Shown here one piece after another: positions 1 through 12,065 of a stretch of 64,000 nucleotides of DNA; position 1 is the first letter of the stretch; each line of letters starts with the position of its first letter. The DNA is taken from contig NW_006763159.1 in assembly GCF_000264905.1 (NCBI RefSeq), positions 70,901 to 134,900 on the forward strand, in the 5' to 3' direction. The notes beneath the pieces are model-generated. The model was not told the DNA's origin and searched no databases. It worked only from the letters and a program-made list of their open reading frames with translations. This stretch comes from Stereum hirsutum FP-91666 SS1. Taxonomy: Eukaryota > Basidiomycota > Agaricomycetes > Russulales > Stereaceae. The translations under genes and the position numbers were made by a program.

Positions 1-198
1 ACAACAATAACGAACGACCATGCGAGACAATACAAAACGACAGGGAGAACGCAAATGGTTAATGGCAGGAGCACACTGTCACGACACAGTTGGGGCACCA
101 GGACACAAAAATCCTAACTGTGGATCGAAGGAACGAATAGATGCTAAACAAGTTCATGTTAGTACTGGGTCCAAAAAGCAAGGAAGTGAGGGCTCACA

Positions 199-3100
199 TC
201 AATCGGCCCGCGCTGTTTGTGGGCGGAACGGCCAGAAATCAGGATCTTGCGAGACCATCGGCGACATGTTCTTCATCAGCGAGACTGTAATCGGGTCATC
301 GTGCTGGTATATCTTCTTCCATCCCCTCGAAGCAGAGAGCAATACGTCCCAGATCGCTTGGTCTTCTTTGGAGATGACGGCAAGCACGTCCGGGTTCAGA
401 CCCGCGATCCAGATATCGTAAGACGTGAAGTTGCCCCGTTTTTGAGTAGAAACGTAGCTGATGGAAGGTGTTCTCGATGCCAAAGCAAAGACGATCCGTA
501 TGATCGGCGTCTTGAGTATCTCGCCTGGTTTGAGAAAACCCATCGCCACGGAGTCCATGCTGTCGAAAAGCGAGGGCTGGACAGTCGCAGTATGATTTTC
601 GTCATTTTTGGCCTGCATGAAGATGAAACCCTGCGTATCTCGATTCACTATCGCTGTCCCCAGTATTGTGGGTAACAGTGCATCGAACCCAGCCTGGCCA
701 TTGGCGCCCATCACCGCTACGCATCGAGCAATGAACCCTTAGAATGGTCTTCTCGTCGAGCCCGTTCTGTTCTTGCTGCTTTACAAAATGATTGAAGTGA
801 AGGTTGACGTCGGCGAACGCTGCTTCGAGGGGGCGATCCATGTCATCTGGACTTTTGCAAACCGACGGTTTGATCTTCATGATGTCGACGAAGATGTCGG
901 CTGGCTTGGAATGGGGGGTAGTGGGCTCAGAGGGAACGGTAATGAGTGCCCTCAGGAACGGAACAACGCCGAAGACACCATCTCGGATTTGATTATGCCG
1001 CACGACCTTGTCCCGGGCAATGGTGAAGGCGAGTAGAGCCACGAGTTCACCGCGGTCGCCCTGATGCACGGAGAAGCCACTGATAACGTGGGAGAGAGCC
1101 GCAGGTGCATTAAAAGCTACTCTGTCATCGTTCATAAGCAGGCAGGCGCCTTCCGAGACGATTGGCTCTGAAGGAATGAGCGTTGTGAGTTTGCAAAACG
1201 CCTCGTCGACCGACAAGCAGATGCGCATGTGGTGGGCGACTTGATCCTGCTCGGCTCTCGTCGAGGGGGTTAAGGTAGAGGACATAAACTCGATGGGCAA
1301 GCGGGCGGATAGGCATGCTAGTTCCTGATCGAGGTTCAGTTGAGTGGGCCAGGAATCGAGGTCGAACCTGATAAGCTTTTGAGCCGCGAATTCGACGATA
1401 CCGTCGAGAAGTTGTTCGCGCTCTAATCCTTGGAGTCCTTCACCTGAGGCATAACGAGACGCAAAGCTGTGTGCGGTATAAATTAGAAGACTCCAACACC
1501 ATAAAAAACAACTCACAGCGGACGACCCAGGCGAGCTTTGTAGGAGAGCGAAGACACCTCGAATAGATTCATTTGTTGCGAAGGGTACGGGGAACAGCAC
1601 TGATCCCAGCCAAGAGCACAAAACGGAGGAATCAACACCAGTTCCCCATTCTCCAAACGAACAGAGTTGTCATCCTCCTTAGGGAGGAAAAACTGAGTGA
1701 TATTGCCGGTGGTGGAGAGGAAGATGGCGAACAGAGGCAATTGTCTACATGACCTTAGAATACTGCCAAGATGAGATAACGGAGATAGCTTTGTAGTGTC
1801 CCGTATCTCGTTGGGTCTGGAGAGCGAATGAGCTTCGTCGAAGGCTAAGTAGAGGGCTGGAGCATGGATTCTTTCTTCCTTGTCTCCGAAGCCCCAATGA
1901 CTGACTAGGGATTTCGCTTGGTCCACGACTGAAGAATCCGCTGAAGAACACAAGGCGGTTCATCAGAGGGGGAACTGGCTCTCAGCATATAAATCAACTC
2001 ACTTGGGCCCCTAAAACGTATCGGCTCTGGTGAGGTTCCCTTCACGGTCACCGCGGAAGGCGAACGAGCTTTCAACGCAATATTAGCATCGTCGTACAGC
2101 TACGACGTGGGATCTTAACATACAAATAGGGTAACCAGAGTTGGTACTAACTCACCTCTACAGCTCGCTTGACGACGTCGTCGTAGAATGCCATGCGATA
2201 TTCACCTTGAGCGTGGATCGTTTGGCCTTCTGACATCTTCTCTCTGAACCACGCCGCGCCGTTGTCACGGAGCCAAATCTTTGGATTGCCACCTTGCGTT
2301 TGGATGGCGGCCATGATAACCTGCTCACATTTCTCAAATAACGCGAACATGAAGGTGTTTATCCGAACCCTTGCGAGATTCGGGCTGAGAGCCATGAGTT
2401 GTCCAGTTTCGAGAAAGTTGTACACTTGTTCGTCAGACGGGGGGAAACCTACCGAGCATTGAGGTCAGAGAAACGATCCAGATGGCGACACCATACGTAC
2501 CTCCAGTTCTAGGCTTACGAAGATTCACTGGTATGACAAAGTCGTGCTTGCTAAACTCGTCAACAGTCTTTGATTTTTCTGTTCCCGTCGATTGGACGAT
2601 TGCGCAGTGAGGTGCATAAGCCTTCCTTATTGTCTTGTAATGACGAACAATGAGATTTTTGAGTGCCACATTAGCGCGGCCGACGAAGGTTTGATTCCAC
2701 GAATGTTCCGTGGCTATACATACTCTAATATTAGGCGATCGAAGAATTCTAGAATACAATGATTACGAACCTTTAATGCTTGCCTCATAAAGCACTTCAC
2801 CAGGCTGGCGTTGAATATTGGAGGCGCCTCGCAGTTCATCCACCCTGAGAACCTCTGTATTTGTGTGAGTAACATCGACGACACAGTCAATGCCTATGGT
2901 CAGAGGACTGACTAATGCGTCGTATCTCAATAAAACCTCTACCCGCAACCCACGCGCTATCCACCAGTTCGCCTAACTTCGGATATTTCGATAGTAATTT
3001 TGTTGCCTTGTCCTCGTCGACTTCGAACATACCCTGGCCGACAGCAGTCGAACAAATTGCGATCAAGACATCCACTCGATCAGCAGCTTTAAGACTCTTC

Positions 3101-3318
3101 CCTAGTACAAGGACATTATGAGATAAGAGCCGCTTTATCAACGTCGACTCCAACACCAGTTTATCCAGTCGACCATGACCTTCGTCGCTGATAGAATCGT
3201 ACGTGATGGATTCGAGCTCTTGATCGGATACCTGCGCCTGGTCAGAAACATGGGGAGATATATCTGATTCCGAGTGGCCGCTCAGCGCCATTATAGACGT
3301 TACCATCGAGGACGACAT
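199..3318 (-). pseudogene. Crinkler-RHS-type (CR) P-loop ATPase, multi-exon, probably broken
   Basis: The exons read along the minus strand match the large Agaricomycete family of Crinkler/RHS-like P-loop ATPases. In order: an N-terminal region from the ATG at 3318; a segment at about 2948-2770 reading SPLTIGIDCVVDVTHTNTEV; a Walker A region near 2570-2610 reading STGTEKSKTVDEF; FPPSDEQVYNFLETGQL at about 2450; Walker B LYLAFDEAHSL at about 1840; FLSTTGNITQF at about 1710; and a C-terminal helical region (LGRPL, then GEGLQGLEREQLLDGI), ending at the stop at 199. Related proteins usually have SGTGKS in Walker A; here the middle Gly is Glu, while Lys and Ser remain. Two reading-frame changes cannot be explained by introns: one near 2950 and one near 720-740, just before MGANGQAGFD. 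Family membership is well supported. The broken frame suggests a pseudogene or sequence errors. The family is thought to be effector or conflict related; no function is shown here. Confidence 0.8.
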
Positions 3319-4169
3319 GAAGATTCAGGATAGGGAGGGATATCGTAGAGTCAACCCAAAGGACTTGCTGAGTCATGCGCTTTCAAATAATATGGGGAAT
3401 CGGCAATGTCCGAGAATCAATGTCCGCCGGTTACATGCAAGAGGTGCGCGGTACTGTTCTTGACTCGGATCTAAAAAGCTGTTTTCACTTCTGTACTCTA
3501 CTTGGCGACTTTCCGTAGAGGATTTGTGTACTTTCTAGAGGCCTAGAGCACAGAAACGAGGCTCATATCAATTTTTGATTGGCTGAGAGCCTCGTATTTG
3601 TGCTTCTGTGCGTCAAGAAACACTCCTAGACTGCTACGGAAAGTCACGCACTCTCCCAACTTCTTCAATCTCCTTCGGCTTTTCTACATGCATAGTACGG
3701 GATTTCTGCTACAATCCCGTGAGTTCTGTAAATTTCTTGAGACCAAAAATGTGGCTCAACGTCGCTGCCGGTGGCGAGCACGATTCGGCCGCGCCAATTT
3801 GGCGCGGAAGTCGAACGGACCGCTTTCGACACCATTCGATTTTTTGCTGCTCACTCATTCGCTCACTCAACACAAACGTTGGCATATGTTGTGGGATATT
3901 AAAATCCGAGAACATGGTAAAACGTACGAGTCGGTAGCGTGAGAATGTACTCTTGCAATGGACCAATATGCGTAAATGTTGTGGTACGTGACCATAACAC
4001 CAAAACCCTACCACGAGTAGATGTATCCTTCACCAGAGCGATCAAAACCGACACCATCCGGGATGGAACGTCAAACACCTCAAAGTACTAGGAGAACTCC
4101 CGAATTAGTTCCATAAGCCCATCAGACACGTAGATAGTGGAGGTGAACGTACTCATCGAGCGGTCCAGG
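3319..4169. other. Intergenic, no gene seen
   Basis: The short open frames on both strands here show no domain or splice logic. The stretch holds an imperfect inverted repeat (3507-3645, listed separately) and, near 3790, an 8-bp-arm palindrome of the form CCGCGCCA-att-TGGCGCGG. Confidence 0.5.
3507..3645. repeat. Imperfect inverted repeat (hairpin, MITE-like)
   Basis: The outer arms are GACTTTCCGTAG at 3507-3518 and its exact complement CTACGGAAAGTC at 3634-3645. The inner arms are 3548-3564 and 3587-3611, which pair perfectly except for an 8-nt insertion in the right arm. The loop is about 22 nt. The whole could fold into a roughly 60-bp imperfect stem. It may be a tiny non-autonomous element or the remnant of one; no target-site duplication is clear. 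Confidence 0.6.
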
Positions 4170-5985
4170 TCATGCGAAGGCAGAGTATGTCCCAGTGTTC
4201 TCGAGTGGTCCCGTTCTCGACGTCGCCTCCAATGACGTCGACTGAGCAGGTGAAGACGGTAAAGACAGGCAAGTTGTGAGTACTATTGCATGCGTAGTTT
4301 GATTTGTGTACTCCTTCGGGGTGATGTACTCATATATATTGAGGAGAAGGCGAGACGAAAGGGTAACTGAGACGCTGATTACAGTGAAGAGATGTCACTG
4401 ACACTTTGAGATAAACACCCGAGTCGATATATGGTACCTACCAGCTCGTTAAAGTCGACATTGAACTCTTAAGAGTGGGCTGAATAATGTACCAACGTCA
4501 CATATCAGTAGGTTTCCTCTACCGGAAAACACTCCGTACATACTTCACCGAGCTGTCGATGGAAGTCAGTCAACATAGACAGTCATTCAGATGTTAATAG
4601 GAGAGAAAGAATCGAGCGAGCTTACGTAGTAGGTAAGTATATTCGGGATATGCATCATTACCATCATCCTAGTCGAATGATGGACTAAACCTGAGATGTG
4701 CTGCCTGTGAGAAGGGAGAAAGTGAGATATACTTACGCGAAGTACAGAGCACCTATTACACGGATGTGAAATATGTCTGGCATCAGAGATAACAACACAG
4801 AAGATGGGGAGGATTAGTGAATCCTACCGTCGCGACAGACCAATTCAAATAAATTTTCTTGACCCGACATGAATCTCCACTTCAATGCCTCCACGTTTGC
4901 GCGTCGCTCTTGAATTGATTTTGATATGATCAAAAGAAATATGAGAAGGTCGAATACAGCTTGAGCTTCCCAAGACGCGACAAGACCTGCAGGGCGATGG
5001 TATCACCGTGTCAAAAGTCTTCGATGAAGAATGACCAAGGTCTGAGAACTCACGAATTGCTCTATAGGTACATTGAGTAACCCATCACTACAGAAAAGGA
5101 AGTAGCGTACTCTGACTGTGGAGTATAAAGGATGCATCCTGGCATGCTAATGGATGAACCGTGTCCTGTGAGAGACCACTACGTTGTGGACGGTCACCAT
5201 GTACCACATCAGTATCGTTCTGAGGAGCTACAGATACTGGGTGAACGCACCGTCACAGCCCCCAAAAGAACGACTGAGAAACATGCAATGACAACGATGA
5301 TACGACGAGAGTTCCCATACAAGGCACATGTGCGTGTAATCATGGTCACTATCCAGCGTCATGATCAGCGTCTGTCATACTCTAAATGGTGTGAGTAAAT
5401 GAGTCCAGGACTCACGACATACTAAAACTTGCGGAACAACAAGGATCATTTGACCAAATGTTCGGTATATCTTGCAACTGTCATGGTACGATTGCATGAG
5501 TGGATGAAGGATTCGAAGAAAACAAAGAAAACATACGTATGCTAACAGATGGGGCAACGTAACGGTCGCAATATGTCAGAGAGTATACACAAAAATAGTT
5601 ATATAGGAACGTACGTTATCTATCGCGACAACATTAGCCAGGCCCAGAAACTTGAATGCTATATGGCCTATCATAGCTGGGTACCGATTGACTAAAAACC
5701 AGAGGGATGTCCTAGTAGTGAATGGCGCATTCCATATCGTCAAAATCTCGGCACTCAGTGTCAAAAGATAATCGTAGAGTAGAATGGCTGAAAACAATCT
5801 ATGTCAAGGCTGAACCATTCGATAACAGTGATTCAGAAAGTAGATTCTAAACGCACAGAGACCAGCGAATCCGAGATAGTTGTGTATCAGTCTAGACGTG
5901 TCAATTTCAAACGCATCAGTGGATTCTCTTTGTGGAAAGTAGCCATCTGGGAGAGCTTTACGGACACCGTTGGTAATTGGTCAGG
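4170..5985 (-). CDS. DUF6533-type multi-spanning membrane protein
   Basis: The minus-strand exons give the expected order of a DUF6533 Agaricomycete membrane protein. RLIHNYLGFA ends one exon near 5865, and ILLYDYLLTLSAEILTIW follows after the acceptor at about 5787. Then come YRTFGQMILVVPQVLVC (about 5470-5420), TRTCALYGNSRRIIVVIACF (about 5350-5290), VASWEAQAVFDLLIFLLI (about 4960), VCRDG joined to ALYFA (about 4825 and 4750), HIPNILTYY (about 4650-4625) and SVSVTLSSRLLLNIYE (about 4380-4330), with a stop at 4170. Such proteins have about seven hydrophobic spans and no known ligand. Donors and acceptors can be found for most joints. I could not find an in-frame ATG for the first exon: the nearest ATG, at 5989, is in another frame. 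The gene may therefore lack its start or be decaying. Confidence 0.62.
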
Positions 5986-7937
5986 CATCGAAATTGAGGC
6001 GGATTCGTGCAGTGCCAGCTGCGTACGAGTTATAGATGGCGATGCAACGATAGAGCCTCTGCTTATAGATATAGGCAGAGAAATCTCATCAAAAGCAACG
6101 CACTGATCCAGCAGGATTCCGAGATCAAGATGCATGGATGCAAATATCATGCTCTACCTGTGCTCTGTTGATGCAGAACTACCGATGACCAGATGTAGAT
6201 TGTTGGCTTGATCGTAGTAAACTGTAGACAGAATGTCATGACAAAGAACGTAGAAACATGATCATCAGACGCATTCGAGATCAAGGATTAGATACATCAT
6301 GGCCGTAGTTGCAGTTCCATTCTGTGGCGTCCTGAACAGGACAAGCTATTATGAGAATTGAGCTCAAGAGGGATCATATAAGATGGCGCCTTCAGCGAAC
6401 AGGATGACGCTGAATGAGAGGCGCATGACAAAGTCGTTTTCGATGAGGCAAGAAGACGTTGTTAGATCTGGGCGAATTCGAGGTCAGGTCTTATAAACGT
6501 TCGAGAAACGATGCGAGTCGCCCAGATAAAGCATAGAGCCGATAGTAGAGGCAACACGGAGAACAAGACTCCGCATGGTAGACATTTCGGTGCAAAGACG
6601 TGTATGGGACAGTTGATAGAATGCTTCACACAGTGTGGCCTATCGATAGCCGGGCTCAAGTTTTCAATAAAGACGCTGACAAAAGTAAGAGCCTTAGAGG
6701 GAGGGCGAACGTCAAGAGTTGGGATTTCGACATATTATTGCTCCCCAGACTGTATGGATGCAGGGCGGCCATCCAGTACATCCTCCATGCGACCAGCTAA
6801 TAAAAGTAGTGAATGTGGGTGACGCATAATAGTAGAAGCCGCGCTGATATCGTTCGTATCACAAAGTTCAGAGTATAATGTAGCTAGGACGCTCGTGACG
6901 CTCGTGATGAATAGACCAGTCACGAGTAGGCCGCAACGCTAGATAGTTAGATCCACAGCCCATAGAACTTTAAGCGCCCAAGGAGTCAACAAATAGCGAA
7001 CAGTCAAACCAAGAAAGGTAGGAACAGACGCGGAATATCAAGACAAGGCGAGGCGCCGGAGGTCATTTTAGCCTTCTCATTCTAGATCACGGTGGAGAAA
7101 CACAGTCAGTAAATGATCGTCAGGGAGTACCAAAATAGAAATGACAGGACAGGGCTGTACTCAACGATTCGGAATATGTAGCGCGTCCGTTCTCGCCCCA
7201 GTATATTATGCAGACTTCATCCCTCCGGATGCGCTCGCACTCGATGAATAGTATTCCTACCCTCCACGTACAGTTTGTTCAGTGGACCACTACCTGAATC
7301 TTGGGATGTATTCGAGTTCTAACGGCAACGGCAGAGGAAGGGGCGACGGGGAAGAAGAAGAAGTGCAACGTTGGTGAACATCATCGATGAGTCCGGACGT
7401 CGTGCCAGTAAGCGTAGCTTTGAGGATAGAAAGACATACCTGCAATTCTTGCATGAAACCATGGGCCCTGCTAAGGTCAGCTCGAGGTGGTTCAGATCGG
7501 GGACATCAGAGGGTGTGATGCTGACGAAAGGATTACAGGACATCTGGAGGCTCCAATTGTCGAAAGAGCGATTAGTCGGACGGTACCTGCGGTTTATCGT
7601 TGGTTAATCAGATGGGGTACGGAGGGAAAGAGAAGGGGGACGAGGAGACAAACGAACGCAGGCCTATAATACCTACTAGGAACTTCTCGAGGATTCATTC
7701 ATCAGCTTCATCGGGGATTAGACACACCATACTGCTCGTGGCCGGTTAGCCTGTAGCACATACATGCAGACAAATCAGACTATACATGGTTCATGCACCT
7801 GTCTCCGTTCGACCTACACCTCATGAATCGTCGTACGAGGACGTCCCACAGTCGCACGCCGATTCCTCAGCGACTCGGACGCTTCAACCCTTCGCTTGCC
7901 GTTACGGCCACATAACCACACGCACGATCCACACCCT
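5986..7937. other. No gene supported
   Basis: Short hydrophobic open frames occur on the minus strand (about 6735-6923 and 6462-6659), and a short stretch around 7319-7543 includes SCNPFVSITPSD. None shows a recognisable domain or consistent exon joints. They could be relics of membrane-protein genes like the neighbour at 4170-5985, but this is not shown. Confidence 0.35.
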
Positions 7938-8547
7938 TCACGATGTGCTCCTCATCGCGAGCTCGCTGCATACATTCTGCAAGTTTCGCAGCGCGGCGAT
8001 TGTAGGCAACTGCAGTCTCTCGCTGGATAAAACGTGTTCGTATGCGACGTTGTAGATGCAATTCGTCCAGAGGTTAAGGAATCCTAAGCTCGTGGTGTCG
8101 TCGTCTCCGAATCGTGCGCCGTGGGGTTGGCGAAAGCGATGAAAATAGAGCGGGTTAATGTCCAAGTACACTATTCTGATAACATGGATGTTAGACTTGT
8201 AGGAAAAGGAGAGAGGAGAGAAAGGGACGCACCCTTATTTTGACCATCAATGATCCTCTCCGATCCACAGAATAGGTAGCCCACCAGACTGATGGACTCA
8301 GGTTTGAACACGCAAGACACATGTAGAAGCAGCGATACCACATCTCGTTTCCCGTTCTTCGTATCTTCAGGATGGTTGTGGAAGACAAGGTCGGCCCAAG
8401 AGTGAGAGCGATGACTGAGGGCGTGAGGTCAGCAGGTAGAGTGCCGAACGGCAGCGTACGAGCTATGTTTTCCGAGTCAGAAGAGTAAGTATGCGTCTCG
8501 TTGAACAGCGTCGAGATGGCTGAGTGGCATTTCGACTTTATTTGCAA
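7938..8547 (-). CDS. Unidentified coding stretch, probably two or more exons
   Basis: Two minus-strand stretches read like protein. One at about 8490-8360 contains LPADLTPSVIALTLGPTL. One at 8171-7938 contains INPLYFHRFRQPHGARFGDD followed by TTSLGFLNLWTNCIYN. A GTGCGT donor at about 8235 and an acceptor near 8185 could join them. I do not recognise the family. No signal peptide, membrane span or known motif is visible. The 5' end is unknown, and the 3' end assumes the stop at 7938 is real. It could be a fragment. Confidence 0.35.
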
Positions 8548-8760
8548 ATCGTCATGTCCGGGACTTGCCGCTCTTCAAAGTTCGGCGCCTGTTGGCAACT
8601 GCTCGCTCTCGACGCCGACGCTTGCCAGCGTTTCACCTCTGTCTGAGATCTACTTATGTTTTCAAGAGAATAAACTACCCTTCGTTCCGTGCATCTCAGA
8701 CATACCTTGCCGCTCAGCTTTTCAGTTCCTTGTCTACCGTACCCGCCCGCGACCTGCATC

Positions 8761-10495
8761 ATGATGCGCCCGAGATATTTCCCCAACCTATCTCTCTGTA
8801 CACGACGATTCTTCTGTACTCAAAGTTCTGCGAAGGAAGAACACGCATGCCATGTCAATGTGATACAGACAGAAGGTGCGGATCCCGACCGTTTCTTTCC
8901 GTATACCTCTGGTCGGTGGATTCACGACGAAAGACACCAGCTTTCTCTTCGTTACCGTCGTTTCAACATAGATGCCTTGAAAGAGGTGGTGGCGCGCGCA
9001 GGAGGTGGAAAGACCATTCTCGAGATGGACAAGTTAGCAGAGGGGGCGTATAATAAGATCTTCCAGTGTAAGCTTGACAATGGTCTCGAACTCATCGCGC
9101 GCATTCCGACGATCCTCGCTGGGCCCGGTCGTCTCGTCACCGCGAGCGAGGTCGCCACCATCGACTTTGTTCGCTCCCAGCTTGGAGTACCTGTCCCTCG
9201 TGTCCTCGCATGGTGTGCAGACGCATCGATCACACCGGTCGAGACAGAGTACATCGTGATGGAAAAGGCGGCTGGGATAGAACTCGGCAAGGTTTGGGAC
9301 AAGATGTGCTCGGACACGAAGGATGCTGTCGTCCGAGAGTGGGTAGATATTGAGGCACGGCTGCTGGCTCCCATCTCAGGGGGTTATGGCAGCGTTTTCT
9401 ACCGCGGTGACATCGATCAGGCGGTTTCTCGCGATATAATGGTGGACGGCACTCGGCAAGATCGTTTCGTCCTAGGACCTAGCGTCTCCACGACATTCTG
9501 GGAGGGAGAGAGACGGGACATGGATATTGATCGTGGACCCTGTGAGTCTCCCGCTTTTACGGAACGACTGTCACTTAACGTCTGTCACAGGGAAAAATGC
9601 GCTATCGAGTCTTAAGGCCGAATCCCTTCGTGAGCGTTCTTGGATAGAAAAGTATGCGATCCCCAATCCAAACCCCGGCCCTTTCGATCCACCTGTGAAC
9701 ATCCAGCACCCTCCGTCACACCTCTCCCTGCTCACACGGTACGAATCCGTACTTCCTTACCTCCGTCCTCCAGCCCGTGGCGTGGTGCGCCCAACTCTGT
9801 GGCACACCGATCTACATTTTGGCAACATCTTCGTCTTACCGGAGGACTTAGCCAACGGAAAGGTCACGATCACGGCTGTCATAGATTGGCAGCATACCTC
9901 CCTGCGACCTCTATATCTGCAGGCTCGTACCCCTCGCTTCATTCGTTACCACCCACCTCCAGTACGTTTTTACTACCCGAAAAGTATCTCGCTGCCTGAC
10001 AAGTTTGAACAACAGGAAACATTTGACCAGCAGGAAACGGCACTTCACAATGAGCTGACGAATCGACATAAACTGTACGCGGCGACCTGCGCCTCACGAA
10101 GTCCAGACTATTATCGCGCGCGCTCTTTCCATACTAGGGACCTCATCATACCACCGATCCAGTTCGCCGGTCGTATTTGGTCTGGGGGCTTTGTGCCTCT
10201 CCGGGAGTCCCTTATTCGGATTGTGGATCGATGGGACGCGTTGGGGCACGCCGGTCTGGCGTGTCCAATCGAGTTCTCGGCAGCCGAAAGGGAGATGCAT
10301 GCTGTGGATGCTGCTGAGTGGCAAGAGACCGAGGATGTGCGTGTGTTGATGCAGGAGCGCATAGGTGTTCAAGAGGACGGCTGGGTGTCGGTCGAGGAGT
10401 ACGATGATGCGGTGGCGCGGAATGAGGAATGCAAGAGAGAGTTCATGGAAAGTATGCCACCCGGTGAGGAAAGGGACGATTTCATGCGTGTGTGA
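8761..10495 (+). CDS. AIM9-like phosphotransferase (APH / protein-kinase-like fold)
   Basis: There are two exons, 8761-9541 and 9591-10495, joined by a GTGAGT...CACAG intron, giving 561 aa. The start is the ATG pair at 8761; the first residues (MMRPRYFPNLSLCTRRFFC) are Arg-rich, as in a mitochondrial presequence. The kinase-like core shows KLAEGAYNKIF (nucleotide loop), LIARIP (ATP-binding strand, with Arg where Lys is common), YIVMEKAAGIELG, the catalytic loop LWHTDLHFGNIFV (H-x-D-x4-N), and VIDWQHTS (metal-binding Asp). This matches the fungal aminoglycoside-phosphotransferase-like family that includes yeast AIM9, a mitochondrial protein of unknown substrate. The length is typical. It is a lone gene with no functional neighbour. 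Family placement is firm; substrate and exact localisation are inferred. Confidence 0.88.
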
Positions 10496-11184
10496 CCGTA
10501 TCGTAATGTACCATAGTACTTGCTCGTGCGCTTGCGCTCTGCGCCTTAATACATACGACGATTTGCCTCGCGTGATGAGGTTGCATATGTAGACTGTGGA
10601 CAGTCCGAGGGAGAAGAGCATTGTATATGTCCAGTCAAGTCAAGAGTGGGAAAGCAATATTTCGATACCTCAATGCCCAGCACAGATCAACACAAAGAAA
10701 AGTGAGACTCGAGGAGGGAGGATGTTGACAGTAGAGATCAGTGCCAGGGTAGAAAACAGTTGGGCCACAATTCTCTGTGGCGCAGCCGCACCGCGCTTTG
10801 AAAATCCGAATCTCCGTCGTGGGAGCCGCCTCGACCGCAACCTCCCTATCTCGTCCTTGCTCTGAACACTCGGTACTAGTCTTTCTCTCTCTAAGATACC
10901 TACTCTCTCTGCCATAAAACTCCTAGGAATACTTCGAAGAGCGAAGTTCCGCATGTTCGTTCTCATGCTCGCCATCGCCATCGTCCTCCACCTCGCTTTC
11001 CGACCTCTCCCTGTCCAACGCCCACCGTTCCTTGCATTTTTATGTCCTTGCTGTGTAGCATCTGGTACGACGGAGTGTAGCACATTCTGAAATTGCTCGC
11101 CGCTGGTGCTTTGTACAACTCGAGTGTTCCTCTTATCGTCTGTTCTCCGACTCCACTTGCGGCTTGCTTAACGAACACTGCACG

Positions 11185-11335
11185 ATGGGCGAGTTCAACC
11201 TTGGCGCGGACAGCATATATACGCCCAACTCCTCAGACGTGTTCATCATCTAGGGATTCACGTACTTCATGAGCGTAGCCAGTGGCGGAAGATGGCGCTT
11301 TGTACTAGTGCGAGCTATACGGTGCGTGCTCGCGC
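11185..11335 (+). pseudogene. Decayed exon fragment, related to 19300-19500 (-)
   Basis: The plus strand reads, after an in-frame stop, GFTYFMSVASGG, and ends at a GTGCGT donor. The minus strand at 19390-19300 reads GFTQFMSVASGG and also ends at GTGCGT. The bases around both stretches are clearly related. Here the codon before GFTYF is TAG, where the other copy has CAG. I do not recognise the protein family. Both look like broken members of one gene family. Confidence 0.45.
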
Positions 11336-11813
11336 TGATATATATATTTTTCGCTTTTCGTCCTTTACTACCGGAGGACAGGTGAGAAGTCCAGTAGATG
11401 TTGATCTTATTTCTGTGCTAGGAACCCAGTGTCTAATTCCCCGACGCCTACCCCGTTGGCGGGTTGAGACAATGACGCGCTCGTAAAGGTTACCAGCTCC
11501 AGCTTGAAAACTTTCGATGGTACGATCCGTCTGCTCCTCAGTCCGTAACGCGATGCTTAACGGACGTACAGTTCTCATACACCACGTACCTCTGTCTAGC
11601 CTTATCCGGCTGTTACTTGTCGTGAAATGCCATCGACATTCAATATGGACCAGCGGAAAGGCGAACGAGACGGCACAACTTTGTTATCGCTGGAGGTGCT
11701 TCCAGACGACGAGGCGGAGGCAGCTAGATAGGGAGAGTGGAAGGAGCCAGATGTTATGAATGAGTTGGTGACGACGTTTACAGGTGAAGTTTATTTTTGC
11801 CCACCAATTCTCG

Positions 11814-12065
11814 TTCAATAATTTTCTTCTTTCGTTTTTTTTTCTTTTCGACTTTCCACCTGCACCTGCTTGTCTATCCCTCGTTCCTCTCGTTTCGCAA
11901 CCTTTGCCTTCCGTTACATCGACATCTCTCCGCCTCCGTTTATCTTCGCCCTTCTTCGACTCTCTTGTTCCTCCACCAATTAGCTCATCATCACGGATCC
12001 ACATTGCCCTCCCTATCGCTCCTCCGTTTCCACTCCACCCCACTCTCTATTTCTACATTTTTCCC
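11814..12065. other. Pyrimidine-rich tract (plus strand)
   Basis: About 250 bases are dominated by C and T on the plus strand. Such CT tracts are common just upstream of transcription starts in basidiomycete genes. A dependent gene could lie downstream (the possible exon at about 12100-12240), but none was resolved. Confidence 0.4.

Noticed and set aside
3598..3942. Plus-strand gene at 3598-3942
   Set aside because: No domain or splice support, and the frame overlaps the inverted repeat.
9527..10495. A separate plus-strand gene starting at 9527
   Set aside because: It is the second exon of the AIM9-like gene read backwards through its intron; the joint 9541/9591 gives a continuous kinase-like protein.
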